Assembly (NCBI GenBank): GCA_038147395.1
Contig: JAYQTM010000001.1
Location: forward strand, 744,001 to 808,000
DNA: 64,000 nucleotides
From: Eutrophovita brisbanensis
GTDB lineage: Bacteria; Pseudomonadota; Gammaproteobacteria; Burkholderiales; Eutrophovitaceae
Reading direction: 5' to 3'
Shown: piece by piece, positions 18,872 through 27,138 of the stretch
Numbering within the stretch: the stretch's first letter is position 1
How the letters are laid out: the number at the start of each line of letters is the position of its first letter
Program-made: the position numbers and the translations under genes
Notes under the pieces: model-generated
Database searches by the model: none
What the model was told of the DNA's origin: nothing
What the model saw: the letters and a program-made list of their open reading frames with translations, nothing else

Positions 18872-19801
18872 ATGGAATTTTTTAAAATTCGTAACGATAT
18901 CCCGTTCATGCGTTACGCGTTGATATTTAACGTGGTATCGATATTGACTTTTCTCATTGCAGTCGGTGCCTTGGGGTTTAAGGGGTTGAATTTTGGCGTC
19001 GAGTTTACCGGTGGGACGGTCATGGAAGTGGGATACTCTCAACCAGCAGATTTAGGTCGTGTGAGAGAGACGCTTGGATCTGCAGGTTTAAATGAGGCTG
19101 TTGTTCAAAGTTTTGGAGATTCTCAGACGATCCTTGTGCGACTCCCGACTGATCCAGAAGTCACGGGAGCGAAATTATCGGAACATGTTTTATCAATACT
19201 TCAGAAAGACTCGCCCGATGTCGAAGTACGCCGAGTGGATTTCGTTGGATCCCAGGTTGGGAAAGAGCTTGCGGAGAAGGGGGCCCTGGCGTTATTGGTT
19301 GTCTCAATTGGAATCGTCATCTACTTGGCGCTTCGATTCGAGTGGAAATTTGGACTTGCGGCGATCTTGGCGAATTTGCACGACGTGATTATCATTTTAG
19401 GTTTTTTTGCTTTATTCCAATGGGAGTTCTCTCTGCCAGTCCTGGCAGCTGTTTTGGCGATTTTAGGATATTCAGTTAACGAGTCCGTGGTGGTATTCGA
19501 CCGAATCAGAGAGACCTTTAAAAAGAAAAGAAAAGCGACCGTCCGAGAAGTCATCAATAGCGCGATAACGCGTACCATGTCTCGAACAATTATCACGCAT
19601 GGCAGTACGCAGTTGATGGTTCTGTCGATTTTACTCTTTGGCGGCGAGACTCTTTACTACTTCGCGCTCGCGTTGACCATAGGCATATTGTTCGGAATCT
19701 ACTCGTCAATTTTTGTGGCGAGTCCTCTGGTTCTTTGGTTAGGTATCACACGTGAAGACCTCATCAAGCCGGAGGTCAAAAAAGAAGAAGCGGTGGTCTG
19801 A
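18872..19801 (+). CDS. secF: Protein translocase subunit SecF
   Basis: Partner of SecD, 309 aa with six membrane segments and a small periplasmic domain. Visible marks are FGVEFTGGTVMEV after the first segment, GYSVNESVVVFDRIRE in the fourth, and TMSRTIITHGSTQLMVLSILLFGG. The C-terminus is basic and acidic (KKEEAVV), as is common. Start ATG 18872 has GGAAATAAAT upstream. It closes the queA-secF operon; no clear terminator follows before the DedA gene. Confidence 0.97.
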   Translation: MEFFKIRNDIPFMRYALIFNVVSILTFLIAVGALGFKGLNFGVEFTGGTVMEVGYSQPADLGRVRETLGSAGLNEAVVQSFGDSQTILVRLPTDPEVTGAKLSEHVLSILQKDSPDVEVRRVDFVGSQVGKELAEKGALALLVVSIGIVIYLALRFEWKFGLAAILANLHDVIIILGFFALFQWEFSLPVLAAVLAILGYSVNESVVVFDRIRETFKKKRKATVREVINSAITRTMSRTIITHGSTQLMVLSILLFGGETLYYFALALTIGILFGIYSSIFVASPLVLWLGITREDLIKPEVKKEEAVV

Positions 19802-19859
19802 TATCTGGATTCGTATCGTCAAGATTCTCCTGACCTGAATACTCTACAGAGTCCTGCTA

Positions 19860-20498
19860 GTGCAGTTTCTAAGTGACATATTTCAGATTTTCATTCATCT
19901 TGACGGTCATCTTGCAACGGTCATAGCCAACTATGGTTGGTTCACCTATGCGATTCTTTTTGCAATTATTTTTTGTGAGACAGGATTGGTTATCACCCCA
20001 TTTTTACCAGGTGACTCGCTCCTGTTCATTGTAGGGGCATTTGCCGCTAACGGCGATATCAATATTTTTATCATTATCTGTACTTTAGTCGTTGCGGCGA
20101 TCCTTGGAGATACTGTCAATTACTTCGTCGGAAGTTGTGTGGGCGATAGGTTGTATCAGTTAGAGAATTCTAGGTGGTTCAAAAAGGCGTATCTCTTACG
20201 GACGGAGTCTTTTTTTGAAAAGTACGGTGCGAAAACGATTGTCATCGCACGATTTATTCCGATCGTCCGAACGTACGCTCCCTTTGTGGCCGGGGCTGCG
20301 AGGTACCGTTATAAAGAGTTTTTTATGTTTAACGTGTTGGGGGCATTGCTTTGGGTGATATCTCTGGTTGTCGGTGGATATCTATTAGGTGGATTGGCTG
20401 TGGTCAAAGATAACTTAACCGCGATTATTTTCTTGATAATTTTATTATCTATCTTGCCCGTAGTGATTGAACTTTTTAAAGCTCGAGTACTAAAGTAG
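19860..20498 (+). CDS. DedA family (VTT domain) inner-membrane protein
   Basis: A 212-aa polytopic protein of the DedA family. Members are thought to act as proton-dependent lipid scramblases or flippases, for example for undecaprenyl phosphate. Family motifs are FCETGLVITPFLPGDSLLFIVGAF in the N-terminal half and FEKYGAKTIVIARFIPIVRTYAPFVAGAARY, which contains the conserved Arg residues. The start is GTG 19860 with only a weak binding site (ACAGAG). It is 58 bases after secF and convergent with cnoX. Which lipid it handles cannot be told. Confidence 0.85.
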   Translation: MQFLSDIFQIFIHLDGHLATVIANYGWFTYAILFAIIFCETGLVITPFLPGDSLLFIVGAFAANGDINIFIIICTLVVAAILGDTVNYFVGSCVGDRLYQLENSRWFKKAYLLRTESFFEKYGAKTIVIARFIPIVRTYAPFVAGAARYRYKEFFMFNVLGALLWVISLVVGGYLLGGLAVVKDNLTAIIFLIILLSILPVVIELFKARVLK

Positions 20499-20507
20499 CT
20501 TGTTTTT

Positions 20508-21371
20508 TTAATTTAGAAGAGCAGCCAAAGTTTTTCGATATTGCTTGGTTAGCACGTGATCATGGCCGATTAAATTGAAAACCTCGATGATTTTTTTTCG
20601 GCCAATGTCATCCTTATAATTACGATCAATTTTGACAACATCCAGTAACACATCAAGGGCATCTTCATAGTTTTCTTCTGCCAGCAGTGTTTTTGATAAA
20701 GTGAGTCGTATATCTAGATCCCGAGGGTTTTGTTCTATTAACCCGCGTAGATCTTTTTCGGATGGCGCATTTTTTGAATGCTCCATCAGCTCAAGTTTTG
20801 AAATTAATCCCTTGACTCTATCCTCAAGTTTGTAAACGGGTTTGATATTCATCAAGTGCTCGCTCGCCTGGTCAATTTGTTGGAGTGCGATTGCAGCCTC
20901 AATCTGACTGATGCGTATTTCGTCATTGTCAGGTTCGATTATTTGCGCCTCAGACAGTTGTTTCTTTGCCGCATGCCAATCTCCAAGCCCCATCAATTTT
21001 CTCGCCGCCCTATGGAGTTTCTCAGCATCGCTTGGGATGCACTGATCGATAAATTGCCTCAGTTGTGCCTCTGGTGCGGCTCCAGAAAATTCGTTGATGA
21101 TCTCGCCACAATCAATTGCTTTTAAGTTCGGGATGCCACGGACTTGGTATTTTTTCGCAAGATCCGGATTTTCGTCAGAATCTACCTTTGCGAGTAGAAA
21201 TTTACCTTCGTATTGATCAGCTAGACGTTCTAATAAAGGTGTCAGTGTTTTGCACGGTCCGCACCACGGCGCCCAAAAATCAACAATGACTATCCGTTTA
21301 TACGATTCCTGAATGACAATGACGTCAAAATCTTGCTCTGATACGTCAACGATATTGATTTTGTTCTCCAT
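20508..21371 (-). CDS. cnoX: Thioredoxin-domain co-chaperone, CnoX/YbbN type
   Basis: An N-terminal thioredoxin domain (about 1-110) is followed by tetratricopeptide-like helices (about 115-287). The active site is an intact WCGPC (VVDFWAPWCGPCKTL), unlike E. coli CnoX, which has lost the first Cys; so this one may have redox activity. CnoX proteins guard unfolded proteins during oxidative stress and hand them to chaperones. Length (287) matches the family. It is 13 bases downstream of purB and may be co-transcribed with it. Confidence 0.85.
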   Translation of the reverse strand: MENKINIVDVSEQDFDVIVIQESYKRIVIVDFWAPWCGPCKTLTPLLERLADQYEGKFLLAKVDSDENPDLAKKYQVRGIPNLKAIDCGEIINEFSGAAPEAQLRQFIDQCIPSDAEKLHRAARKLMGLGDWHAAKKQLSEAQIIEPDNDEIRISQIEAAIALQQIDQASEHLMNIKPVYKLEDRVKGLISKLELMEHSKNAPSEKDLRGLIEQNPRDLDIRLTLSKTLLAEENYEDALDVLLDVVKIDRNYKDDIGRKKIIEVFNLIGHDHVLTKQYRKTLAALLN

Positions 21372-21384
21372 ATTTCGAAGCGGC

Positions 21385-22767
21385 TCAATCCTTTATTTTT
21401 TTCGCCAATGATGCCGCTAAACCTATATATGATTGAGGTGTCATTTTGAGTAACCGTGTTTTGTCATCATCGGGTATTTTCAGGTTTGATATAAAGGTAT
21501 GCAAACCGTCTTGGGTGATTCCACCTTTTCCTCTGGTGAGGTCTTTTAGTTGTTCATACGCGTTTTCAATGCCATGTTTTTTCATGACTGTTTGTACAGG
21601 CTCGGCTAGGACATCCCAGTTTTTATCTAGATCCAAATTTAATTGATCTACATTCGGCTCTAGTTTGGATAAGCCTTTAAGACATGAGTCGTAAGCAAGT
21701 ATTGCGTATCCTACGCCGACGCCTATATTCCTTAGCACCGTAGAGTCAGTCAGGTCTCTTTGCCATCGCGATACGGGAAGTTTGCTCCCCAGATGTTTTA
21801 ACATCGCGTTGGAGAGACCTAGATTTCCCTCTGAATTTTCAAAATCAATCGGATTGACTTTATGGGGCATTGTTGACGAACCCACCTCACCAGCTTTAAC
21901 TTTTTGTTTGAAGTAGCCGACCGAGATGTATCCCCAAATATCTCGATCTAGATCGATTAGTACAGTGTTAAATCTGGCGATGCTGTCAAATAATTCAGCA
22001 ATTCCGTCGTGCGGTTCTATTTGTGTTGTATAGGGTATCGTGGATAATCCCAATGATTGGACGACCTGGTTCGAGTGGGATTGCCAGTCGTAATTTGGAA
22101 ACGCGCTGATGTGTGCGTTGAAATTTCCTACTGCGCCGTTTATCTTGCCCTGCAGATCGACTTTTTCAATTGAGATAAGTTGCCGTTTTATTCGGTAAAC
22201 GAAATTTGCAATCTCCTTGCCAACGGTGGTCGGACTGGCAGGCTGTCCATGTGTTCGAGACAGCATGGGCACATCTGAAAGTAATAATGTCAGGTCCGTA
22301 AGGGCATTGATAATGCCCTCGCATTTTGGTATCAAAATATTTTTTCTAAAGTTTTGTAATGAGAGTAGGTGAGCGAGGTTGTTAATATCCTCCGAGGTGC
22401 ATGCGAAATGTATGAATGGACTTAGCTTAGAAAGGTCCTGGTCGTCTTTTATCTGGTCTCGGATCCAGTATTCAACCGCTTTAACGTCGTGATTGGTCGT
22501 GCTTTCGATTCGTTTAATTTCCTCGGCGTCGGAGAGCGAGAAACCGTTGGCGAGTTTATCTAGTTTGGATAGGCCTGCGTCACCGATGTTGGGAATTTCG
22601 GCTAACCCTTCGGCAACAGCTAGTGACTTCAACCAGGCTATTTCTACCAACACTCGATACTTGATCAGTCCGAATTCGCTAAAGTGCTCGGAAAGAGAAG
22701 AAACCTTTTGTTGGTATCTTCCATCCAGAGGGCTGATTGCGGTAAGTGAAGAATAGGGGGCGGTCAT
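21385..22767 (-). CDS. purB: Adenylosuccinate lyase
   Basis: Cleaves SAICAR to AICAR and adenylosuccinate to AMP in purine synthesis. The 460 aa contain SLTAISPLDGRY at the N-terminus, TSEDINNLAHLL, RTHGQPASPTTVGKE and the fumarase/lyase signature GSSTMPHKVNPIDFEN. The start ATG 22767 matches the E. coli-type N-terminus; a TTG at 22800 would add 11 residues without similarity. It follows mnmA as in E. coli, but hflD, which lies between them there, is absent. Confidence 0.96.
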   Translation of the reverse strand: MTAPYSSLTAISPLDGRYQQKVSSLSEHFSEFGLIKYRVLVEIAWLKSLAVAEGLAEIPNIGDAGLSKLDKLANGFSLSDAEEIKRIESTTNHDVKAVEYWIRDQIKDDQDLSKLSPFIHFACTSEDINNLAHLLSLQNFRKNILIPKCEGIINALTDLTLLLSDVPMLSRTHGQPASPTTVGKEIANFVYRIKRQLISIEKVDLQGKINGAVGNFNAHISAFPNYDWQSHSNQVVQSLGLSTIPYTTQIEPHDGIAELFDSIARFNTVLIDLDRDIWGYISVGYFKQKVKAGEVGSSTMPHKVNPIDFENSEGNLGLSNAMLKHLGSKLPVSRWQRDLTDSTVLRNIGVGVGYAILAYDSCLKGLSKLEPNVDQLNLDLDKNWDVLAEPVQTVMKKHGIENAYEQLKDLTRGKGGITQDGLHTFISNLKIPDDDKTRLLKMTPQSYIGLAASLAKKIKD

Positions 22768-22875
22768 ATTTTCTATTTCTTTGGTGATTGTTTTTCTCAA
22801 GAAAGTCTATCACGCAACGTTAAATGAGCTAGATGCGTGCCGTGAGCTCACAGCCCTTTGTGCTTTGTTGTGGGT

Positions 22876-23952
22876 TTAATCTGTACCGCCAATAATGCCG
22901 CCTCCCAGGCACACATTCGATTCGTATAAAACTAGAGACTGACCAGGCGTGACGGCCCACTGAGGCGCTGCAAATTGTACATGGCACGATTGATGATTTA
23001 CCGTTTTTATCGTGCTCGGCGCATCCATTTGTCTGTACCTCGTTTTCGACCCGTAAACCCACTCGGTTGAGGGTGTTTCGCCGGAAATCCAATTTAGATT
23101 TTGCGCGAATAATTCGGAATTAAGAAGAGCAGGGTGGTCGTGTCCTTGTACCACAATCAGTTCATTCTTAATTAAATTCTTTCCTGCAACATACCAAGGC
23201 TCACCTTCGCCACCGATACCCAAGCCTTGTCTCTGACCTATCGTATGAAAGTGTATGCCGCTATGCTCTCCAATGCTAACCCCATCTAATGTGACAATTT
23301 CACCAGGCTTTTCTTCTAAGTATTGATTTAGAAATTCTTTGAAGCGTCTCTCTCCGATGAAGCAAATGCCAGTCGAGTCTTTTTTGTCATGGTTCGATAA
23401 ACCCAGTTTTTTAGCAATCTCTCTAACCTCGGTTTTATAGAGGTTTCCAAGGGGAAATATTGTCCGAGAAAGCTGATTTTGATTTAGTCGGTACAAAAAA
23501 TAACTTTGGTCTTTTGTCCCGTCTTCCGCTTTGAGCAGCTGAAAAATACCATTTCGTTCACGGACTTTTGCGTAGTGGCCTGTTGCAATATGGTCCGCCC
23601 CAAGATCCAGTGCATGGTCTAAAAAGGATTTAAATTTAATTTCTGAGTTACAGAACACATCTGGGTTTGGTGTTCTCCCAGCAGAGTATTCGTCGAGAAA
23701 TTCCTGAAATACTCTCTCTCGATATTGCTGAGAAAAATTGACAGATTCGATCTCAATACCAATTTTCTCTGCAACCGAGACGGCGTCTATTAAGTCCTCA
23801 CGAGAACTGCAGTAACTTTCGTCATCGTCGTCCTCCCAATTTTTCATAAAGACTCCGGTTACATCGTGTCCCTGCTCTTTTAACAAAAAAGCAGCAACCG
23901 CCGAGTCAACGCCTCCAGATAAGCCGATAATTACTTTTTTCTTGTGTGCCAA
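22876..23952 (-). CDS. mnmA: tRNA-specific 2-thiouridylase MnmA
   Basis: Thiolates U34 of Lys, Glu and Gln tRNAs using persulfide sulfur and ATP. The PP-loop is GLSGGVDSAVAAFLL (residues 10-24). The catalytic cysteines are C101 (PNPDVFCNSEIKF) and C197 (STGICFIGERRFKEFL). GIHFHTIGQRQGLGIGG is typical of the central domain. The only plausible start is TTG 23952, four bases after the nudJ stop, without an obvious binding site, so translation may depend on nudJ. Length is normal. Confidence 0.95.
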   Translation of the reverse strand: MAHKKKVIIGLSGGVDSAVAAFLLKEQGHDVTGVFMKNWEDDDDESYCSSREDLIDAVSVAEKIGIEIESVNFSQQYRERVFQEFLDEYSAGRTPNPDVFCNSEIKFKSFLDHALDLGADHIATGHYAKVRERNGIFQLLKAEDGTKDQSYFLYRLNQNQLSRTIFPLGNLYKTEVREIAKKLGLSNHDKKDSTGICFIGERRFKEFLNQYLEEKPGEIVTLDGVSIGEHSGIHFHTIGQRQGLGIGGEGEPWYVAGKNLIKNELIVVQGHDHPALLNSELFAQNLNWISGETPSTEWVYGSKTRYRQMDAPSTIKTVNHQSCHVQFAAPQWAVTPGQSLVLYESNVCLGGGIIGGTD

Positions 23953-23956
23953 TGTT

Positions 23957-24403
23957 TTATTTAATGTATTTGAATGTGTCCAGGGGTAACCTTACGCCGT
24001 TCACGTAGTCGGTAATCGACGCTATTACGAGAGGGCTACGAAGTTTATTTCCAAGATTTTTGATGTCATCGGGGTCCATCCAGACCGTGCGGAGTATACC
24101 GTGATCCAGAGCCTGATTGGAATTTCGCGTCCCGATGTTACCTCCGAAGCACACTCTCAAGAAGCTGACCTGCGTATTTTTTTTGTTCCAAAGATATGTT
24201 CCAGATACAAATTCTGGTTCAAACATGTAGGCAGTTTCTTCAAGCGTTTCTCTCTTGACCGCCGCTACGAGACTTTCATTGAATTCTAGATGTCCAGCGG
24301 GTTGGTTATATTTCACGCCATCAGACGTTTGCTCTTCAACCAGTAGAAATTTTCCTTTTACTTCGATAATGGCGGCAACGGTAACATGAGGTTTCCAAAC
24401 CAT
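23957..24403 (-). CDS. nudJ: Nudix hydrolase NudJ (HMP-PP / thiamine-PP phosphatase type)
   Basis: A 148-aa Nudix protein. The Nudix box runs GHLEFNESLVAAVKRETLEE, fitting G-x5-E-x7-RE-x2-EE, except that the usual final Gly is Ala (TAY). Start MVWKPHVTVAAIIE and the GHLE box resemble NudJ, which in E. coli also sits directly upstream of mnmA. Reported NudJ activities include hydrolysis of HMP-PP and thiamine diphosphate, and releasing phosphate from nucleoside di- and triphosphates. It is probably co-transcribed with mnmA. Confidence 0.85.
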   Translation of the reverse strand: MVWKPHVTVAAIIEVKGKFLLVEEQTSDGVKYNQPAGHLEFNESLVAAVKRETLEETAYMFEPEFVSGTYLWNKKNTQVSFLRVCFGGNIGTRNSNQALDHGILRTVWMDPDDIKNLGNKLRSPLVIASITDYVNGVRLPLDTFKYIK

Positions 24404-24478
24404 ATCGGGAGTGTCCTGCTGCTCTAATCTGTCGATAAGTTTGAACTAATCGAGATTTTAGGGTGGTGTGAGTGCGTC

Positions 24479-24511
24479 AACGAAGCGTAGACCTTTAAGC
24501 TACGCTTCGTT
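24479..24511. terminator. Hairpin downstream of aceB, possible terminator
   Basis: Perfect 12-bp stem (24479-24490 with 24500-24511) and a 9-base loop, immediately after the aceB stop. The T run is short on both strands, so termination would be weaker than at the other hairpins here. Confidence 0.5.
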
Positions 24512-24519
24512 TTACATAC

Positions 24520-26132
24520 CTATCCACCGTTTTTAATGATGTCCTCATAGGCAGGTAGAGTGAGAAATTCCACGAAATCATCAGACAAAGTCAGTTGCTC
24601 GAACATTTTTGCCCCTTCTGCGTATTTCCCATTTTTAAATGTGTCTCCCAACATTTCTTCAACCTTCTTGAGTTCCTCTGGCACCAAACTGCTGAATAGC
24701 TCTTTGGTGATTTCTCGTCCATCATCAAGAACCCCAAGAGGACTACGTATCCAGTGCCAAATTTGAGCCCTTGATATCTCCGCTGTGGCGGCATCCTCCA
24801 TAAGGTTAAAGATCGGCACGCAACCCGTACCAGCAATCCAAGCCCCAATATATTGGATGCCAATATTAATATTCGCTCGTAATCCTGATTCCGTTATTGG
24901 TCCTGATGGTTTGAAATCGATTAGGTCGCCTGACGATACGTCGACGTCAGGTCTTTGTTTGTTAATTTGATTTGGTGTCGTCATGACTCGATCGAATTCG
25001 TTTGTTGCTATTCCAACCAAGCCAGGGTGTGCGACCCAAGTTCCATCGTGCCCGTCAGTCACTTCTCTTTGTTTATCTGCCTTTACTTTGTCGATCGCAG
25101 CTTGGTTAGCAGCATCATCATTTTTGATGGGAATTTGAGCGGCCATCCCACCCATTGCGAATGCTCCCCGTTTGTGGCACGTCTTGATGAGTAGTAATGA
25201 ATACGCACGCATGAATGGGCTCGTCATTGTGACTAAATTACGATCCGCCAAGATGAATCCTTCTTGGTTTCGAAAGCGTTTAATGCAGCTAAAAATGTAG
25301 TCCCAACGCCCACAATTGAGTCCCGCTGAGTGTTCGCGTAATTCGTAAAGAATTTCGTCCATCTCAAAAGAGGCCATGATGGTTTCTATTAATACGGTTG
25401 CCTTGATGGTACCTTGAGGCAGCCTAATTCATCTTGACTGTGCACGAACACATCATTCCAGAGTCTGGCTTCAAGATGAGACTCCATTTTCGGCAGGTAG
25501 AAATAGGTGCCTGAATCTTGAGCAAGCCTCTCTTTTGCGTTGTGGAAGAAATATAAACCGAAGTCAAATAAGGATCCTGACATTTGTTCGCCGTCTACCA
25601 GAAAGTGAGCCTCATTTAGATGCCAACCTCTTGGTCGAACAAGTAACGTGGCAACGTTGTCATTCAATGTGTAGGACTTACCCGCTTCGTTGGTAAAGCT
25701 TATTGTTTTTCGGACAGCGTCGAACATATTGATCTGACCTGACACTTGATTATCCCAAGTCGGAGTATTCGAGTCTTCGAAATCCGCCATATACATCTTC
25801 GCTCCGGAATTCAGTGCATTAATGACCATTTTTCGATCTGTAGGTCCTGTAATTTCTGTTCGTCTGTCCTGGAGGTCGTTTGGAACTGGTGCGACTGACC
25901 AATCAGATTCCCTGATTGATTTCGTCTCTGGTAAGAAATCGGGTAATTTGCCAGCGTCTAATTCTTTTTGTCGAATTTGTCGTCGGTCGAGCAGTTCTTT
26001 CCGCGTGGCATCAAATTTGCGATGCAAAGTGGCTAGAAAAGATAGCGCTTCCGTTGTGAGGATCTTTTCGTATGCTTCGCTGTGGGGAGCGTTGATTTGA
26101 ACACCGTCTGGGGTAGGGTATTTTTGACTCAT
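24520..26132 (-). pseudogene. aceB: Malate synthase A interrupted by a single-base frameshift
   Basis: Malate synthase condenses glyoxylate and acetyl-CoA to malate in the glyoxylate shunt. The N-terminal part (26132-25389, 247 codons) and the C-terminal part (first Met at 25377, 285 codons) lie in different frames. N-terminal landmarks: MYMADFEDSNTPTWDN, VRPRGWHLNEAHFLV, FYLPKMESHLEARLWNDVF. C-terminal landmarks: the family signature HSAGLNCGRWDYIF, FAMGGMAAQIP, HDGTWVAHPGL and the catalytic-Asp region NLMEDAATAEISRAQIWHW. Adding one base at the AAGGTACC (about 25409-25414) restores GCLK-GTIKATVLIET and gives a 537-aa protein of normal length. Every other landmark is intact, so this is either a very recent mutation or a sequencing or assembly error. 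No isocitrate lyase gene is in the window. Confidence 0.88.
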
Positions 26133-26242
26133 TTTATGTTTCTCCGCGCTGCGTACGTATTCGTTTGATCGCAGCTAAATTTCATAATACAAAAATTAAT
26201 TTCACCACGTAATTATATCTCGAAACCACATATTTGATCGGC

Positions 26243-26272
26243 AAAAAAAACGGTGATCTACGATCACCGTTT
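26243..26272 (-). terminator. Rho-independent terminator of the cold-shock gene
   Basis: Read on the minus strand: 11-bp perfect stem (26262-26272 with 26248-26258), 3-base loop, then a run of eight T residues. It lies about 47 bases after the csp stop. Confidence 0.92.
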
Positions 26273-26318
26273 GGATTTAGGTAGGCTATCATGCGGCCTA
26301 CTTGCAAGATGTCTGGCT

Positions 26319-26525
26319 TTACGAAGCCTCTTGTATGTTTGAGGCTTGCTTACCTTTTGGCCCCTGAGTAACCTCGAAAGCCACTTTTTGTCCCTCTTTT
26401 AGTGTTTTGAACCCGTTCATCTGGATCGCTGAGAAGTGAGCGAATAAATCTTCGCTTCCGTCGTCAGGTGTGATGAAACCGTATCCTTTAGCGTCGTTGA
26501 ACCACTTAACTGTACCTGTTGCCAT
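26319..26525 (-). CDS. Cold-shock domain protein (CspA family)
   Basis: A 68-aa single OB-fold that binds single-stranded RNA and DNA and melts mRNA structure. The RNA-binding motifs are GTVKWFNDAKGYGFI (RNP1, KGYGFI) and DLFAHFSAI (RNP2-like). The start is ATG 26525, preceded by AGGAATAGGGG; the longer frame upstream has no similarity. Codon use is strongly biased, as expected for a highly expressed gene. It has its own promoter, a leader of about 110 bases and a strong terminator, so it is monocistronic. Confidence 0.96.
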   Translation of the reverse strand: MATGTVKWFNDAKGYGFITPDDGSEDLFAHFSAIQMNGFKTLKEGQKVAFEVTQGPKGKQASNIQEAS

Positions 26526-26640
26526 TGCCCCTATTCCTAAAACATTTATTTTTAATCGTAGCTTTTCAGCCACTCACTCGACTTGAGCGCGGATTTTAAA
26601 TCAGCACCTTCATCAACCCCCACGCAAGCTCCCTATGTAC

Positions 26641-26669
26641 GTTGTAGGTGATTAATCGATACAAGTCAA
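26641..26669 (-). promoter_or_regulatory. Predicted sigma-70 promoter of the cold-shock gene
   Basis: Minus strand: TTGACT (26669-26664), 17-base spacer, TACAAC (26646-26641). The predicted start near 26634 gives an untranslated leader of about 110 bases, in line with the long structured leaders of cspA-type mRNAs. Confidence 0.55.
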
Positions 26670-26772
26670 GTGCGAATGGCGATAAATATCGAAAAAGTGG
26701 TCGGGAGAGGATTCCGGTCTTACAGAATGGTGCGTCGCATGATTTTGCGATACCGTTTACGAACCTTTTGTT

Positions 26773-26803
26773 TTGTGACAATCTTAGAATTACGAGTTAT
26801 AAA
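26773..26803 (+). promoter_or_regulatory. Candidate promoter for clpS-clpA
   Basis: TTGTGA followed after about 18 bases by TTATAA, ending some 30 bases before the clpS start. The rest of the 307-base csp/clpS interval holds no gene I can support. Weak call made by eye. Confidence 0.3.
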
Positions 26804-26832
26804 TTTTGTGTGACATCCGAGGTTTTGAGCAG

Positions 26833-27138
26833 GTGAGTACAGAGCATAGCGAAGCAAACATTCTGGCGGAAAAAGTCAAAGCCAAACGTCCCAGTCTCTA
26901 CAAGGTCCTATTATTAAATGACGACTACACGCCAATGGAGTTTGTCGTCCTAGTCTTAAAAAGGTTTTTCTCGATGACTCAAGACGAGGCCACACAAGTA
27001 ATGCTGAAAGTGCATCGGGAGGGTTTGGGAGTCTGTGGCGTTTTTACAAGGGATGTCGCTACAACAAAGGTGGATCTGGTTGCAGCCTTCGCTCAGCAAA
27101 ATCAGCACCCCTTGCAATGTACGATGGAGGAAGCATGA
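26833..27138 (+). CDS. clpS: ClpAP adaptor ClpS
   Basis: Delivers N-degron substrates to ClpAP and alters ClpA specificity. The core RPSLYKVLLLNDDYTPMEFVV contains the Asn/Asp pair that binds the N-terminal residue, and KVHREGLGVCGVFTRDVA carries the third ligand His. I chose GTG 26833 (protein 101 aa, like E. coli's 106), with GAGG ten bases upstream. The stop overlaps the clpA start (ATGA), so the adaptor and ATPase are translationally coupled. Confidence 0.93.
   Translation: MSTEHSEANILAEKVKAKRPSLYKVLLLNDDYTPMEFVVLVLKRFFSMTQDEATQVMLKVHREGLGVCGVFTRDVATTKVDLVAAFAQQNQHPLQCTMEEA

Noticed and set aside
25377..25430. Programmed frameshift in aceB
   Set aside because: There is no slippery heptamer or strong downstream structure at the site, and no precedent in the family; mutation or sequencing error is simpler.
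26596..26781. Small reading frame in the csp/clpS interval
   Set aside because: It overlaps the predicted csp promoter and leader, has no ribosome binding site and no recognisable product.
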